Shown here in pieces: positions 37,752-45,868 of a stretch of 64,000 bases of DNA (position 1 is the first letter of the stretch; the number at the start of each line of letters is the position of its first letter). This DNA comes from Burkholderiales bacterium (GTDB taxonomy: Bacteria > Pseudomonadota > Gammaproteobacteria > Burkholderiales > Usitatibacteraceae). A program made the position numbers and the translations under genes. The stretch is from assembly GCA_025360815.1 (NCBI GenBank), contig JANYBL010000018.1:1-64000 (forward strand), in the 5' to 3' direction. The notes under the pieces are model-generated. The model had not been told where the DNA came from. It made no database searches and saw only the letters and a list, made by a program, of their open reading frames with translations.

Positions 37752-38123
37752 TTACTGCGCCCAAAGAATTGCGATGGACCAAATTGTAAAACCAAACAAC
37801 GCCAAAATGACCAGAACCTGCAACGACAATCGAAGCCAAACGGGTTTGATGTAGTCCATCAATACGTCGCGCACGCCAATCCAAGCATGGTAATAAACGG
37901 AGATCAAAAATAGCAACGCCAGTACGCGAAATAACGACGACGAAAACAACGTCGTCCACTGCTCATAGCTGACCCTGCCGTGCAGCGCAAAAAAGCCGAA
38001 AATAACCACCGCAAACAACGCCATGATGACGGCGGTGACCCGTTGCGCCAACCATTCGCGCCAGCCGTAATGCGCACCAACCGGCTGCATATCGGTTTTA
38101 GTCGTATTCGTCGGATTTACCAT
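37752..38123 (-). CDS. sdhD: succinate dehydrogenase membrane anchor SdhD
   Basis: 123 aa from the ATG at 38123 (MVNPTNTTKTD), with a GGGGTAAG ribosome-site-like stretch; the 190-aa track ORF begins inside sdhC in the wrong place. Three membrane helices (about 26-45, 65-85 and 96-118). YHAWIGVRDVLMDYI is the helix-II signature containing the haem/quinone-side residues. Overlaps the end of sdhC by seven bases. Confidence 0.92.
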   Translation of the reverse strand: MVNPTNTTKTDMQPVGAHYGWREWLAQRVTAVIMALFAVVIFGFFALHGRVSYEQWTTLFSSSLFRVLALLFLISVYYHAWIGVRDVLMDYIKPVWLRLSLQVLVILALFGFTIWSIAILWAQ

Positions 38124-38521
38124 ATTCTTACCCCAAACCAGGCGGTTGAAACCGCGCCGAGAACGAACACCCAAATCGACGATGTACGTGCCGCTTCTTT
38201 GCTGACCCCAATATGCAGATCCAACATTAAATATCGCAGCCCAGCGTAAAAATGATGAAGGAATGCCCAGATGAAACCAAGCAACACCAGCTTCACTGGC
38301 AACCAATTCAGCACGTTCGACCAAAAATTAAAGCCAGACTCGGATCTGAGGGACGCTTGCAGCAAAAATAGCATCGCGGGGATCATAAACAGGAACATCA
38401 CCATGCCGGTGATGCGATGAAAAATTGAGACCAGTGCAGCAAGCGGTAAATTGAGCAGGTTCAAGTCGTAATACTTGGGACGAGGCCTTACCGGTACTTT
38501 GTGGGTTGGAGAAGCGGACAT
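38117..38521 (-). CDS. sdhC: succinate dehydrogenase cytochrome b556 subunit
   Basis: 134-aa haem-binding anchor with three helices. RPKYYDLNLLNLPLAALVSI leads into HRITGM, and HHFYAGLRYLMLD carries the axial-ligand His of the family. First gene of the sdhCDAB-E-gltA-odhAB-lpdA-zapE run. Confidence 0.94.
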   Translation of the reverse strand: MSASPTHKVPVRPRPKYYDLNLLNLPLAALVSIFHRITGMVMFLFMIPAMLFLLQASLRSESGFNFWSNVLNWLPVKLVLLGFIWAFLHHFYAGLRYLMLDLHIGVSKEAARTSSIWVFVLGAVSTAWFGVRIW

Positions 38522-39110
38522 GGTGTGAAACCCTTTTTCCTTTTTTGATGCAAGATAATTTTGGGACGGTTGCGCAAGATATAAAGTGAAGAAAGTAAAT
38601 AAAGCAGAACAAAAGCATGTAAAGCGATTTTAAAACTGATCAATTGATTTTAATGCTATCGCCGACCGAACCCGACTGATGAGACCAGCTACTTGCTCCG
38701 GCATTCAACTTGAGGTGATCAGCGTGATACAAATCAAGCAAACAAACCTAATGAATTGGAAAAAACATTGCTAAATTTTAATCGCAATTTAGCAGGCTGC
38801 ACAGCGAAATAAATGGTCGAAAACCAGCCTTGCACAATCGTTTTTTATCGCCCTGTTGGTATCGTCAAGCGCCGCCGTTACGAACGACGTACCCTAATTC
38901 TCTGAAAAATATAGATAAATTTTGTGTCCAGCACATGACGGTGCCAACTCGTCATTCATTTAAGCGTTTGATCACGGCTATAATTTAATATAGTATCAAT
39001 ATTTGATATCAGCTAATTTATAAGATTTTTATTGCATTCAGGTTATTCGAACCGTCATTGCCTAGTCATTTTCTCGGCAAATTTTTTGGGACACCGCCAT
39101 TCGCAATGTC
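38522..39110. other. 590-bp AT-rich spacer, sdhC / hicB divergent promoters
   Basis: No credible ORF. AT-rich, with TGATCAATTGATTT near 38.64 kb and, towards hicB, a TATAAT at 38979-38984 followed by an inverted repeat. It must hold the promoter of the sdh block; I cannot place it with confidence. Confidence 0.5.
38994..39008 (+). promoter_or_regulatory. inverted repeat near hicB promoter
   Basis: TATCAATATTTGATA is a perfect 6-bp inverted repeat around a TAT centre, starting ten bases after a TATAAT hexamer. Position and symmetry suit an operator, perhaps for HicB itself; this is inference. Confidence 0.4.
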
Positions 39111-39437
39111 ATGAAATATCGGGGCTACACCGCGCGTATCGACTACGACTCGACCGAGAACCTATTCGCTGGAGAAATCGTTGGCTTGAGTGAGAAACTC
39201 ACCTTTCATGGCGCAGGCGTTGACGAGCTACGCGCGGATTTCGAATTTGCAGTCGATCACTATTTAGCGTCTTGCGCCGCGATGGGGGTTGTCCCAGAGA
39301 AGCAGGCCTCTGGCAAGCTCTTGATTCGCATCCCACCTGAAATTCACGCCGCAGCAACCATTGCAGCCGCTGCTCAAGGCCAGAGCCTGAATCAGTGGAT
39401 TATGGATGCACTTGCCAGTGCAACTCAGCGCCAATAG
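39111..39437 (+). CDS. orphan HicB-family antitoxin-like protein
   Basis: 108 aa: an N-terminal HicB partial RNase-H-like fold (YTARIDYDSTENLFAGEIVG) and a C-terminal ribbon-helix-helix-type segment (LLIRIPPEIHAAATIAAAAQ with LNQWIMDAL) for DNA binding. No HicA toxin gene (about 60 aa, before or after) is visible on either side, so it may act as a stand-alone repressor. Confidence 0.82.
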   Translation: MKYRGYTARIDYDSTENLFAGEIVGLSEKLTFHGAGVDELRADFEFAVDHYLASCAAMGVVPEKQASGKLLIRIPPEIHAAATIAAAAQGQSLNQWIMDALASATQRQ

Positions 39438-39650
39438 TGTTTTCGACTACCTAGAAACACCAAGAAGCGTGAGGAGCTGGACGGAAACAAAAGAAAGCGT
39501 TGCTGCGGTCTCAATTTTTCATCCGCCCTCCCCAGCAGCGGTAGCACACCAGAAAGTCACCGCCAAAAAAACATCGCTCGCCGTTTTTTACAAATTTGGC
39601 ATCGGCGCATCGCGCCATTATTCAATCACACAACAAATCATCGTGCCCTA

Positions 39651-40523
39651 TTAAGCCAATTCATTGTAATAAGAATAACCGTCGGTTAAACACAAGCCGC
39701 GCCGCCATTCGACGGGTTTATCGCCATAGGTGTAAGCGATCCGATCCACGCTTAACAGTGGGGTACCCACTTTAACCTCCAACGCGATTGCGGCAAACGC
39801 TTCTGCTGAGACTGCGCGCAGCCTCTCTTGGGCGCGGACCATGCGAATGCCATAGGCGGTTTCTAAAAAATTATATATCGAGCCTTTTGATTCAATAATT
39901 TTCGCCATGGTCAACGCCGGAAATAAGGCTTGGGCCAGCACGATTTCATCCAAAATCAATGGCTTTCCGGCAAACACCAGGACACGTTGAATCGAAGTGA
40001 CAGGTGCCGCCAATTTAATGTCGAGAACCCGTGCAATTTCGCTTGACGCTTTGCCTCGCTTCACTTCAATAAAACGTGTGGTGGGATGCTGCTTTTCACC
40101 CGTGTTGGCGACGAGGCGCAAAAAGCGATATTGGATATTCGGCTCCGTATCGGTCGCGACAAATGTCCCCTTCCCCTGGCGGCGGATCAGAATATTTTCA
40201 GCAGCAAGCGCATCAATCGCCTTCCGCACTGTGCCCTGACTCACGCGATAACGGGCTGCGAGTTCGAACTCTGACGGAATCGCATCGCCGGGCTTCCACT
40301 CGCCCGCGATCAAGCTCTGCGTCAGCAAAATTTTTATCTGATCGTAGAGCGGGCTAAAGCTTGGGCTGTTTGGTGAGGACAACGTTGCAGTCGCAGGCTG
40401 GACAGGTATGGGTGCCGATAATACTTCGCCTGGTTCAGAGCCCTTTTTAATAGCACTTGAGGTCAGTGCTGATGCCGTTATCAATTCCGATGCGTGTGTC
40501 ACTTTGGAGGTTTTCTTTGCCAT
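39651..40523 (-). CDS. GntR-family regulator with UTRA domain (HutC type)
   Basis: 290 aa from the ATG at 40523; the track's first codon is GTG with a doubtful extension. After a low-complexity leader of about 65 residues comes the winged helix (YDQIKILLTQSLIAGEWKPG, IPSEFELAARYRVSQGTVRKAID split at 20) and then a UTRA effector domain to GLCLTDGYSYYNELA. UTRA regulators bind small metabolites. Divergent from the CitE-like lyase cluster, so it probably controls that cluster, possibly also the sdh block behind it. Confidence 0.88.
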   Translation of the reverse strand: MAKKTSKVTHASELITASALTSSAIKKGSEPGEVLSAPIPVQPATATLSSPNSPSFSPLYDQIKILLTQSLIAGEWKPGDAIPSEFELAARYRVSQGTVRKAIDALAAENILIRRQGKGTFVATDTEPNIQYRFLRLVANTGEKQHPTTRFIEVKRGKASSEIARVLDIKLAAPVTSIQRVLVFAGKPLILDEIVLAQALFPALTMAKIIESKGSIYNFLETAYGIRMVRAQERLRAVSAEAFAAIALEVKVGTPLLSVDRIAYTYGDKPVEWRRGLCLTDGYSYYNELA

Positions 40524-40592
40524 TTGTCTGTTAACTTTAAAGTTCTGGTGCAATCCTAGCACGATATTTTTATTTTACGCCGCTATCCTATG

Positions 40593-40604
40593 TCTTATAT
40601 AAGA
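40593..40604. promoter_or_regulatory. perfect palindrome, candidate GntR operator
   Basis: TCTTATATAAGA is a perfect 12-bp palindrome lying 12 bp upstream of the -35 hexamer of the plus-strand promoter and between the divergent GntR and CitE-like genes. It is the best operator candidate for the adjacent regulator; binding is inferred. Confidence 0.5.
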
Positions 40605-40615
40605 TATAAGTGTTG

Positions 40616-40645
40616 TTGACTTTTGCATAGCCTCATGCGTAAAAT
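40616..40645 (+). promoter_or_regulatory. sigma70-like promoter of the CitE-like cluster
   Basis: TTGACT and TAAAAT separated by 18 bp. Predicted transcription start near 40652 gives a leader of about 235 nt before the CitE-like gene. Confidence 0.5.
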
Positions 40646-40814
40646 TGTTGCAATGCGCCAATTTGTGTCGATTACCCGATTTTCCGTTTTCTGCTAACCC
40701 GTTTTTCGATTTCCGAGCCACACAACAGCCACAACACCACTAATTGCCACAAACAACGAGCAAAAAACGACGAGCAACAAACGAACCGCCATGAACATAA
40801 GTGAAGCGCCATAA

Positions 40815-40838
40815 ACGAAGCCACGAACGAAGCCACGA
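40815..40838 (+). repeat. perfect 12-bp tandem duplication in leader
   Basis: ACGAAGCCACGA twice in a row in the leader of the CitE-like gene. Confidence 0.65.
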
Positions 40839-40886
40839 CTAATCAACGCAACCAAACTCGCCACAATAAAGACTCAAAAGGACCGT

Positions 40887-41762
40887 ATGACACCGTTTCT
40901 GCGCCCTCGCCGCTCCATGCTTTATGTCCCCGGCTGCTTCACTCGCTTTCTAAACAAAGCACGCACGCTTCGCGTTGATTCAGTGATTTTCGATTTGGGC
41001 GATTCGGTACTGGTTGAAAACAAGGAGCTCTCACGCAAGCAGGTGGTTGAGGCCATTTTGACTGGCGGCTACGGACGGCGCGAACGGGTTGTGCGCGTTA
41101 ATAATCTCGACTCACCGTGGGGGTTCGACGATGTCAACGCTGTTGCTAATATTGGTGCCGATGCGATTTTATTCCCTAATATCGAATCCGCTGCCGATGT
41201 GCATGAAGCACTAAAAGTTCTGGACGCAGCGGGCGGTCACAATATGCCAATCATGTTAATGATCGAAAGTCCGCTTGCCGTACTTCGGGCTGAGGAAATC
41301 GCCGCCGCATCGGATCGAATCGCTTGCCTGATTATGGCCACCAGCGATCTCATCACCCAGTTGCATGGCCGCAAGACGCCGGACCGCATTCCCCTGCATT
41401 ACTCCCTCTCGCATGTGCTGCTGGTGGGGCGCGCTTACAAACGCGCGGTGGTCGATGGCATTAGTATCGATATCAAAGACATGCATTCGTTTGAAATGGC
41501 CTGCCGCTTGACGCGCGATTTGGGCTTCGATGGAAAGTCCCTTGTACATCCGAATCAGCTGGCTTATTGCAACGATGCGTTTACGCCAAAATCAACTGAA
41601 ATTGCTTATTCGTACGAGGTGATTGAAGCGCTGGAGCAGGCGCACCGTGAGGGACGTGGCACGATTATGCTGAATGGTCGATTGGTCGAGCAACACCATG
41701 TTGCGGCGGCTAAACGCACCTTGGCATTGGCAGAAATGATTAAGGAACTAGAATCGGCTTGA
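40887..41762 (+). CDS. CitE-like CoA-ester lyase (CLYBL/Mcl family)
   Basis: 291-aa HpcH/HpaI-fold C-C lyase; relatives cleave citramalyl-CoA, malyl-CoA or methylmalyl-CoA with Mg. RSMLYVPG at the N-terminus, VVRVNN, PIMLMIESP (metal-binding Glu) and GFDGKSLVHPNQ are the family blocks, and the C-terminal NGRLVEQHH tail is as in CLYBL/Mcl proteins. The usual LED of the first acidic loop reads LGD (FDLGDSV). First gene of the cluster with an mch-like gene and a second lyase; citramalyl-CoA or methylmalyl-CoA are the likeliest substrates. Confidence 0.83.
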   Translation: MTPFLRPRRSMLYVPGCFTRFLNKARTLRVDSVIFDLGDSVLVENKELSRKQVVEAILTGGYGRRERVVRVNNLDSPWGFDDVNAVANIGADAILFPNIESAADVHEALKVLDAAGGHNMPIMLMIESPLAVLRAEEIAAASDRIACLIMATSDLITQLHGRKTPDRIPLHYSLSHVLLVGRAYKRAVVDGISIDIKDMHSFEMACRLTRDLGFDGKSLVHPNQLAYCNDAFTPKSTEIAYSYEVIEALEQAHREGRGTIMLNGRLVEQHHVAAAKRTLALAEMIKELESA

Positions 41763-41805
41763 CGCCAAAATTGCCGAAATTTGCCGAATCACGCCCAAAC
41801 TTCCT

Positions 41806-42918
41806 ATGAAACCGTCCACCCGACAACCCGCTGGCTATTTTTTTGACGATTACGCCATCGGGCAGACCTTTGCCCATGCCGTGCCGCGCACCATCACATC
41901 GGGAGATTCGGCACTTTATCAGGCACTGATTGGCGCACGAAATCCGCTCCATTGCAGCGAACCCTTTGCGCAGTCGTTGGGCTATCCCTCGGTACCCGTG
42001 GATGATTTGCTGGTGTTTCATATCGCGTTTGGCAAAACTGTTCCCGATATTTCGTACAATGCGGTGGCAAACTTGGGTTACGCCGATTGCCGATTTATCA
42101 AACCCGTATTTATCGGCGACACGCTGCATGCCACAACGAAAATTATTGGCCTAAAAGCAAATAGCAACGGCAAAACTGGCGTCGTTTATGTGCGCTCCGA
42201 TTGCTTTAACCAGCGCGATGAATTGGTGCTGACGTGGGCCCGCTGGGTGATGGTGCACCGGCAGGCTGATGCGTCTCTACCACCAGCAAGCCTCCTGCGA
42301 AACACTAGTACTGGCCTGCCTGTTGAGGCATCTCCGCTTCCGATATTCGATGAATTTGTAGCCCCTGCGCAGCTTGAATCGGCGATTCAATTTCAGTTCT
42401 CCACGGCAGATTCTGGCGTAGTTGAACGAGCCACAGGCGGCACCTTATTTTTCGACGATGTCGCGCTAGATCAACCGATCAAACACCCGGCTGGTATGAC
42501 CATTGACGAGACCGATCACACGCTTGCCACCAAACTCTACCAAAACACTGCTCGCGTGCATTTTGACTCGCACCATATGGAAAACAGCCGCTTTGGCCGC
42601 CGCCTCATTTATGGCGGGCAAATTATCTCGATTTGCCGCTCGCTTGCGTTTGACGGCCTTGAAAATGCGCTGACGGTTGCCGCAATTAACGGCGGCTCAC
42701 ACACTAACCCGACTTTTGCAGGCGATACGCTCTACGCTGTCTCAACACCACGCATGAAATGGCCGCTCAACGCGAACGTTGGCGCGTTGCGTTTACAGTT
42801 GGATGGCTACAAAAATTGTGATCCGAATTTGGCAGAGTTTGTGAATGTGTCTGCTGATCAAAAAGTGTTGTCGCTTGATTTAACTGTCCTCATGCCGCGC
42901 CGTTCCTACTCCACTTGA
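41806..42918 (+). CDS. mch: MaoC-type double hot-dog hydratase, mesaconyl-C1-CoA hydratase-like
   Basis: 370 aa, two hot-dog halves. Wording of the N-terminal half (GYFFDDYAIGQTFAHAVPRT, DSALYQALIGARNPL, PVDDLLVFHIAFGKTVPDIS, NSNGKTGVVYVRSD) is that of Mch, which hydrates mesaconyl-C1-CoA reversibly to beta-methylmalyl-CoA. The second half contains DDVALDQ and the hydratase-like HFDSHHMENSRFGRRLIYGG. The linker at about residues 163-178 (NTSTGLPVEAS) is encoded by a CTAG-bounded repeat copy. Sits between two CoA-ester lyase genes, which supports methylmalyl/mesaconyl-CoA chemistry. Confidence 0.8.
   Translation: MKPSTRQPAGYFFDDYAIGQTFAHAVPRTITSGDSALYQALIGARNPLHCSEPFAQSLGYPSVPVDDLLVFHIAFGKTVPDISYNAVANLGYADCRFIKPVFIGDTLHATTKIIGLKANSNGKTGVVYVRSDCFNQRDELVLTWARWVMVHRQADASLPPASLLRNTSTGLPVEASPLPIFDEFVAPAQLESAIQFQFSTADSGVVERATGGTLFFDDVALDQPIKHPAGMTIDETDHTLATKLYQNTARVHFDSHHMENSRFGRRLIYGGQIISICRSLAFDGLENALTVAAINGGSHTNPTFAGDTLYAVSTPRMKWPLNANVGALRLQLDGYKNCDPNLAEFVNVSADQKVLSLDLTVLMPRRSYST
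42300..42334 (+). repeat. CTAG-bounded dispersed repeat, copy 6 (half copy in mch linker)
   Basis: AACACTAGTACTGGCCTGCC then TGTTGAGGCATCT. Shares CTAGTACTGGC and TTGAGGCATCT with the lrgA-tail copy, in the same frame. Lies between the two hot-dog domains. Confidence 0.6.
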
Positions 42919-42921
42919 ATC

Positions 42922-42968
42922 CATTTTTAATTCATTTTTCAACCCACTTTTCAGCCCATTTCTAGGCC
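42922..42968 (+). repeat. degenerate 12-bp tandem repeat before second lyase gene
   Basis: CATTTTTAATT, CATTTTTCAACC, CACTTTTCAGCC, CATTTCTAGGCC in succession fill the spacer between the mch-like gene and the next lyase gene. Confidence 0.55.
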
Positions 42969-42974
42969 AACATC

Positions 42975-43964
42975 ATGTCCACAGTCCATCCCAGTACAGC
43001 CCTATTCGTCGGTGAAAAGCCGTTCCCGATCATCCCCAGTTGCGAGCATTTTGCCGGCAACGAAAAATTGATTTTAAAAGCACTGGCGCTGCAAGATACA
43101 ATCGGCCCCGTGTTTGATATCACCTGCGATTGCGAGGACGGCGCACCAGCGGGACAAGAAAAATTGCACGCGGAAATGATCGTCCGTGTGCTTAATTCAG
43201 AAGCCAACAAACACCATATGGCTGGTGCGAGAATTCACGATTTTTCGCATCCGCACTGGCGTGCGGATATTGATATTTTGGTCGGTGGTGCGGGCAAGGT
43301 TTTGCGCTACATTACGATCCCGAAATCGACCTCGTTTGCGGATGCGAGCGAAATGATTGCCTATGTTCGCAACGTCGCGTCTAACCATCCTATTGGCCGT
43401 GAAATACCGATCCATATTTTGGTCGAAACCCATGGTGCGCTGCGAGATATTCAGCAAATTGCGCAGCTGCCGAATATTGAAGTACTCGATTTCGGTCTGA
43501 TGGATTTTGTCTCAGGCCACCACGGCGCAATCCCCGCGGCGGCCATGCGTTCACCGGGCCAGTTTGACCATCGACTGATCGCCCGTGCCAAAGCAGAAAT
43601 GGTTGCTGCCGCGTTAGCCAATGGCATCGTGCCGGCACACAACGTTTGCCTAGATTTAAAGAACGCCGAGGTTGTCAAAAGTGATGCGTCCCGCGCCAGA
43701 AATGAGTTTGGATTCTTGCGTATGTGGTCGATCTATCCCGCGCAAATTCAGCCAATTGTCGATGCGATGAAGCCCGACCACTCGGAAGTTGAGGACGCGG
43801 CGAATATTCTGCTCGCGGCGCAAGCCGTTGACTGGGGTCCGATTCAATACAAAGGTGAATTGCACGACCGCGCAACCTATCGCTACTTTTGGGAGCTACT
43901 ACAAAAGGCGAATGTGACACAGGTTAAAATATCAGGCGAGGCGACGGAAGCGTTTTTTTCTTAA
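42975..43964 (+). CDS. HpcH/HpaI aldolase/citrate-lyase family CoA-ester lyase
   Basis: 329 aa, a different branch from the first lyase. Family blocks: IPSCEHFAGNEKLILKAL, the metal-site loop FDITCDCEDGAP, PIHILVETHGALRDI (Glu ligand) and FLRMWSIYPAQIQPIVDAM. Members are annotated as malyl-CoA/methylmalyl-CoA or other acyl-CoA lyases; the substrate cannot be read from sequence. Its place after mch favours condensation or cleavage of glyoxylate with propionyl-CoA or acetyl-CoA. It is followed by a 376-bp spacer and prpB. Confidence 0.8.
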   Translation: MSTVHPSTALFVGEKPFPIIPSCEHFAGNEKLILKALALQDTIGPVFDITCDCEDGAPAGQEKLHAEMIVRVLNSEANKHHMAGARIHDFSHPHWRADIDILVGGAGKVLRYITIPKSTSFADASEMIAYVRNVASNHPIGREIPIHILVETHGALRDIQQIAQLPNIEVLDFGLMDFVSGHHGAIPAAAMRSPGQFDHRLIARAKAEMVAAALANGIVPAHNVCLDLKNAEVVKSDASRARNEFGFLRMWSIYPAQIQPIVDAMKPDHSEVEDAANILLAAQAVDWGPIQYKGELHDRATYRYFWELLQKANVTQVKISGEATEAFFS

Positions 43965-43981
43965 CTTTTTTAGTACTTTCT

Positions 43982-44046
43982 TTCGGCCACTTTTTTCGAC
44001 CGCCTTTTTCGACCGCTTTATTCGACCGTTTTATTCGACCGCTTTC
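43982..44046 (+). repeat. 13-bp tandem array, five units
   Basis: TTCGGCC or TTCGACC recurs at 43982, 43995, 44008, 44021 and 44034, exactly 13 bp apart, each followed by a variable gcctTT/gctTTA-type filler. The regular period and conserved heptamer are clear; the function is unknown. Confidence 0.8.
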
Positions 44047-44063
44047 AATCGAAAAGACGATGA

Positions 44064-44106
44064 AACACTAGCACCGGCGGGCATTTTGAAGCAACCATCG
44101 CCTAGA
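44064..44106 (+). repeat. CTAG-bounded dispersed repeat, copy 7 (short form)
   Basis: AAACACTAGCACCGGCGGGC followed by ATTTTGAAGCA and a second CTAG 34 bp after the first; a shortened copy between the 13-bp array and the prpB promoter. Confidence 0.55.
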
Positions 44107-44218
44107 CTGCGCAACTGCATCACGGGTTTCGAATGACGCCCTACCGAGTTTAGAAACGAAGCCAGAATTGAGGCAATCCCGTCTTTTGTTGTTGACTGAT
44201 TAAATGCGTGCCAAAGGA

Positions 44219-44248
44219 TTGACAGGGGTTTTCGGTATGTAATTAAAG
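44219..44248 (+). promoter_or_regulatory. candidate prpB promoter
   Basis: A perfect TTGACA at 44219-44224 is followed by TAATTA (15 bp) or TTAAAG (18 bp). The start would lie near 44255, about 85 nt before prpB. Confidence 0.4.
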
Positions 44249-44340
44249 AGCATCAAGAGTTGACTTCACCGCCAAAGATCTTCGCTCTGTCCCCTTTTCC
44301 CAATAGGGAAACCTAAAATAAACCGCAACCGGAAACTAAT

Positions 44341-45219
44341 ATGACTACCTCCGCAGGCCAAACATTTCGCCAAGCTGTCCTCGATGAATCACCACTTCAA
44401 GTCGTCGGGGCGATCACTGCCTACGCGGCGCGGATGGCCGAACAATCCGGCTTCAAAGCCATCTATTTATCGGGTGGCGGCGTGGCGGCAAATTCACTTG
44501 GCATGCCCGACCTTGGCATCAGCACCATGGAAGATGTGCTCATCGATGCCCGGCGGATCACCGACGTGACCACTGTGCCGCTGATGGTTGATATTGATAC
44601 CGGCTGGGGGGGCGCATTTAACATTGCCCGCACGATTCGCAGCTTTACCAAAGCCGGCGTCGCCGCCGTTCACATGGAAGACCAAGTCGGCACCAAGCGC
44701 TGCGGCCACCGTCCCGGCAAAGAGGTAGTGAGCGTCGAAGAAATGGTCGATCGTGTCAAAGCGGCAGTGGATGCCAAAACCGATTCGCAATTTGTCATCA
44801 TGGCGCGGACAGATGCGCTCGCGGTCGAGGGTTTGAATGCCGCCATTGACCGTGCTTGCGCGTATGTTGAGGCGGGTGCCGATATGATTTTCCCCGAAGC
44901 TATCACCACGCTTGATGAATACCGACAATTCCGCGCGGCCGTCAACGTGCCGATCTTGGCGAATCTGACCGAGTTCGGGTCCACGCCGTTTTTCACGCTT
45001 GATGAGTTACGTTCTGCGAACGTCGATATTGCGCTGTATTGTTGCGGCGCGTATCGCGCCATGAACGCCGCAGCACTCCATTTTTACAAGACATTGCGGA
45101 AAGAAGGCACGCAAAAGAGCGTCGTTCCCACCATGCAAACGCGGGCCGAGCTTTACGAATACTTAAACTATCATTCGTACGAACAAAAGCTCGATGCTTT
45201 GTTTGCTGCCAAGAAATAA
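44341..45219 (+). CDS. prpB: methylisocitrate lyase PrpB
   Basis: Cleaves 2-methylisocitrate to pyruvate and succinate, last step of the methylcitrate cycle. 292 aa; [15 protein letters not shown], the metal-site Asp segment [10 protein letters not shown], and the lyase signature [12 protein letters not shown] with the catalytic Cys. [10 protein letters not shown] distinguishes it from isocitrate lyase. First prp gene of the cluster, followed closely by a GNAT gene. Confidence 0.95.
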   Translation: MTTSAGQTFRQAVLDESPLQVVGAITAYAARMAEQSGFKAIYLSGGGVAANSLGMPDLGISTMEDVLIDARRITDVTTVPLMVDIDTGWGGAFNIARTIRSFTKAGVAAVHMEDQVGTKRCGHRPGKEVVSVEEMVDRVKAAVDAKTDSQFVIMARTDALAVEGLNAAIDRACAYVEAGADMIFPEAITTLDEYRQFRAAVNVPILANLTEFGSTPFFTLDELRSANVDIALYCCGAYRAMNAAALHFYKTLRKEGTQKSVVPTMQTRAELYEYLNYHSYEQKLDALFAAKK

Positions 45220-45240
45220 TCATTCGCTGCGCCCGTGAAA

Positions 45241-45861
45241 ATGACATCAGCGATCCCCACATTACTCCTTCGCACATTCGCGTCACCAGTGGAGCTGCGC
45301 ACGCCGCGCCTGCTATTGCGGCAATGGAAAGAAAGCGATCTCGATAAATGGCTTGAGATGAATGCGAATCCTGCGGTACGAAAGCATTTCCCCACTATCA
45401 ACACTGCCGAACAATCCCGCGGCGAAGCAGTGCGTATTGGCGCTAGCATCACGCAGCGTGGTTGGGGCATGTGGGCTTTAGAGATTCCGGGCGTGATTCC
45501 GTTTGCCGGATTTGTCGGCCTCAACCCGCCCGCTTATCCCGCACCATGGCAACCGGCCGTTGAGATCGGTTGGCGTCTCGCCCCCGAAGCATGGCATCAG
45601 GGCTATGCCACTGAGGCCGCCGCCGCATCGTTGCAGTTCGCGTTTAACGTACTGGAATTGCCGCAAGTCATCGCGCTATCGGTCACCACCAACACGCCAT
45701 CACACAACGTGATGACACGTCTTGGTATGGCGCGCGACATCAATGCTGATTTTGTCCATCCTCGGGTACCCGAGGACTGGCCGCTCAAGATGCATATCGT
45801 GCATCGCATTTCGCGCGAAACATGGCGCAACAATCCATTGGCCACGGGCATGGGAGCATGA
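45241..45861 (+). CDS. RimJ/RimL-type GNAT acetyltransferase
   Basis: 206 aa from the ATG at 45241; the track start is a GTG two codons earlier. LRTPRLLLRQWKESDLDKWL is the classic RimJ/RimL opening, and EAWHQGYATEAAAASLQFAF the acetyl-CoA binding motif. Lies 21 bp after prpB and eight bases before the VOC gene, so it is in the prp transcript without an obvious metabolic reason. Substrate unknown. Confidence 0.83.
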   Translation: MTSAIPTLLLRTFASPVELRTPRLLLRQWKESDLDKWLEMNANPAVRKHFPTINTAEQSRGEAVRIGASITQRGWGMWALEIPGVIPFAGFVGLNPPAYPAPWQPAVEIGWRLAPEAWHQGYATEAAAASLQFAFNVLELPQVIALSVTTNTPSHNVMTRLGMARDINADFVHPRVPEDWPLKMHIVHRISRETWRNNPLATGMGA

Positions 45862-45868
45862 GCACAAC

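Larger units (their letters stand above)
40524..40886. other. GntR / CitE-like intergenic region
   Basis: Contains a palindrome, a sigma70-like promoter (both listed) and then a 235-nt leader made of repetitive ACGAA/CCAC-rich sequence with no ORF. AAAGGA seven bases before the ATG is the ribosome site of the CitE-like gene. Confidence 0.5.
43965..44340. other. spacer upstream of prpB
   Basis: No ORF. From left to right: a five-unit 13-bp tandem array, a CTAG-bounded repeat copy and a promoter candidate, each listed separately. The last 80 bases form the prpB leader. Confidence 0.6.

Noticed and set aside
38522-39110. Search for a small RNA or riboswitch in the large sdhC-hicB spacer
   Set aside because: No stable GC-rich structure or known riboswitch core could be recognised by eye.
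39406-39654. 82-aa ORF after hicB as a possible HicA toxin
   Set aside because: Sequence has none of the HicA features (short dsRBD-like fold with a catalytic His) and overlaps the hicB end.
43982-44046. CRISPR-like reading of the 13-bp array
   Set aside because: Period and unit length are far too short and there are no unique spacers or cas genes.
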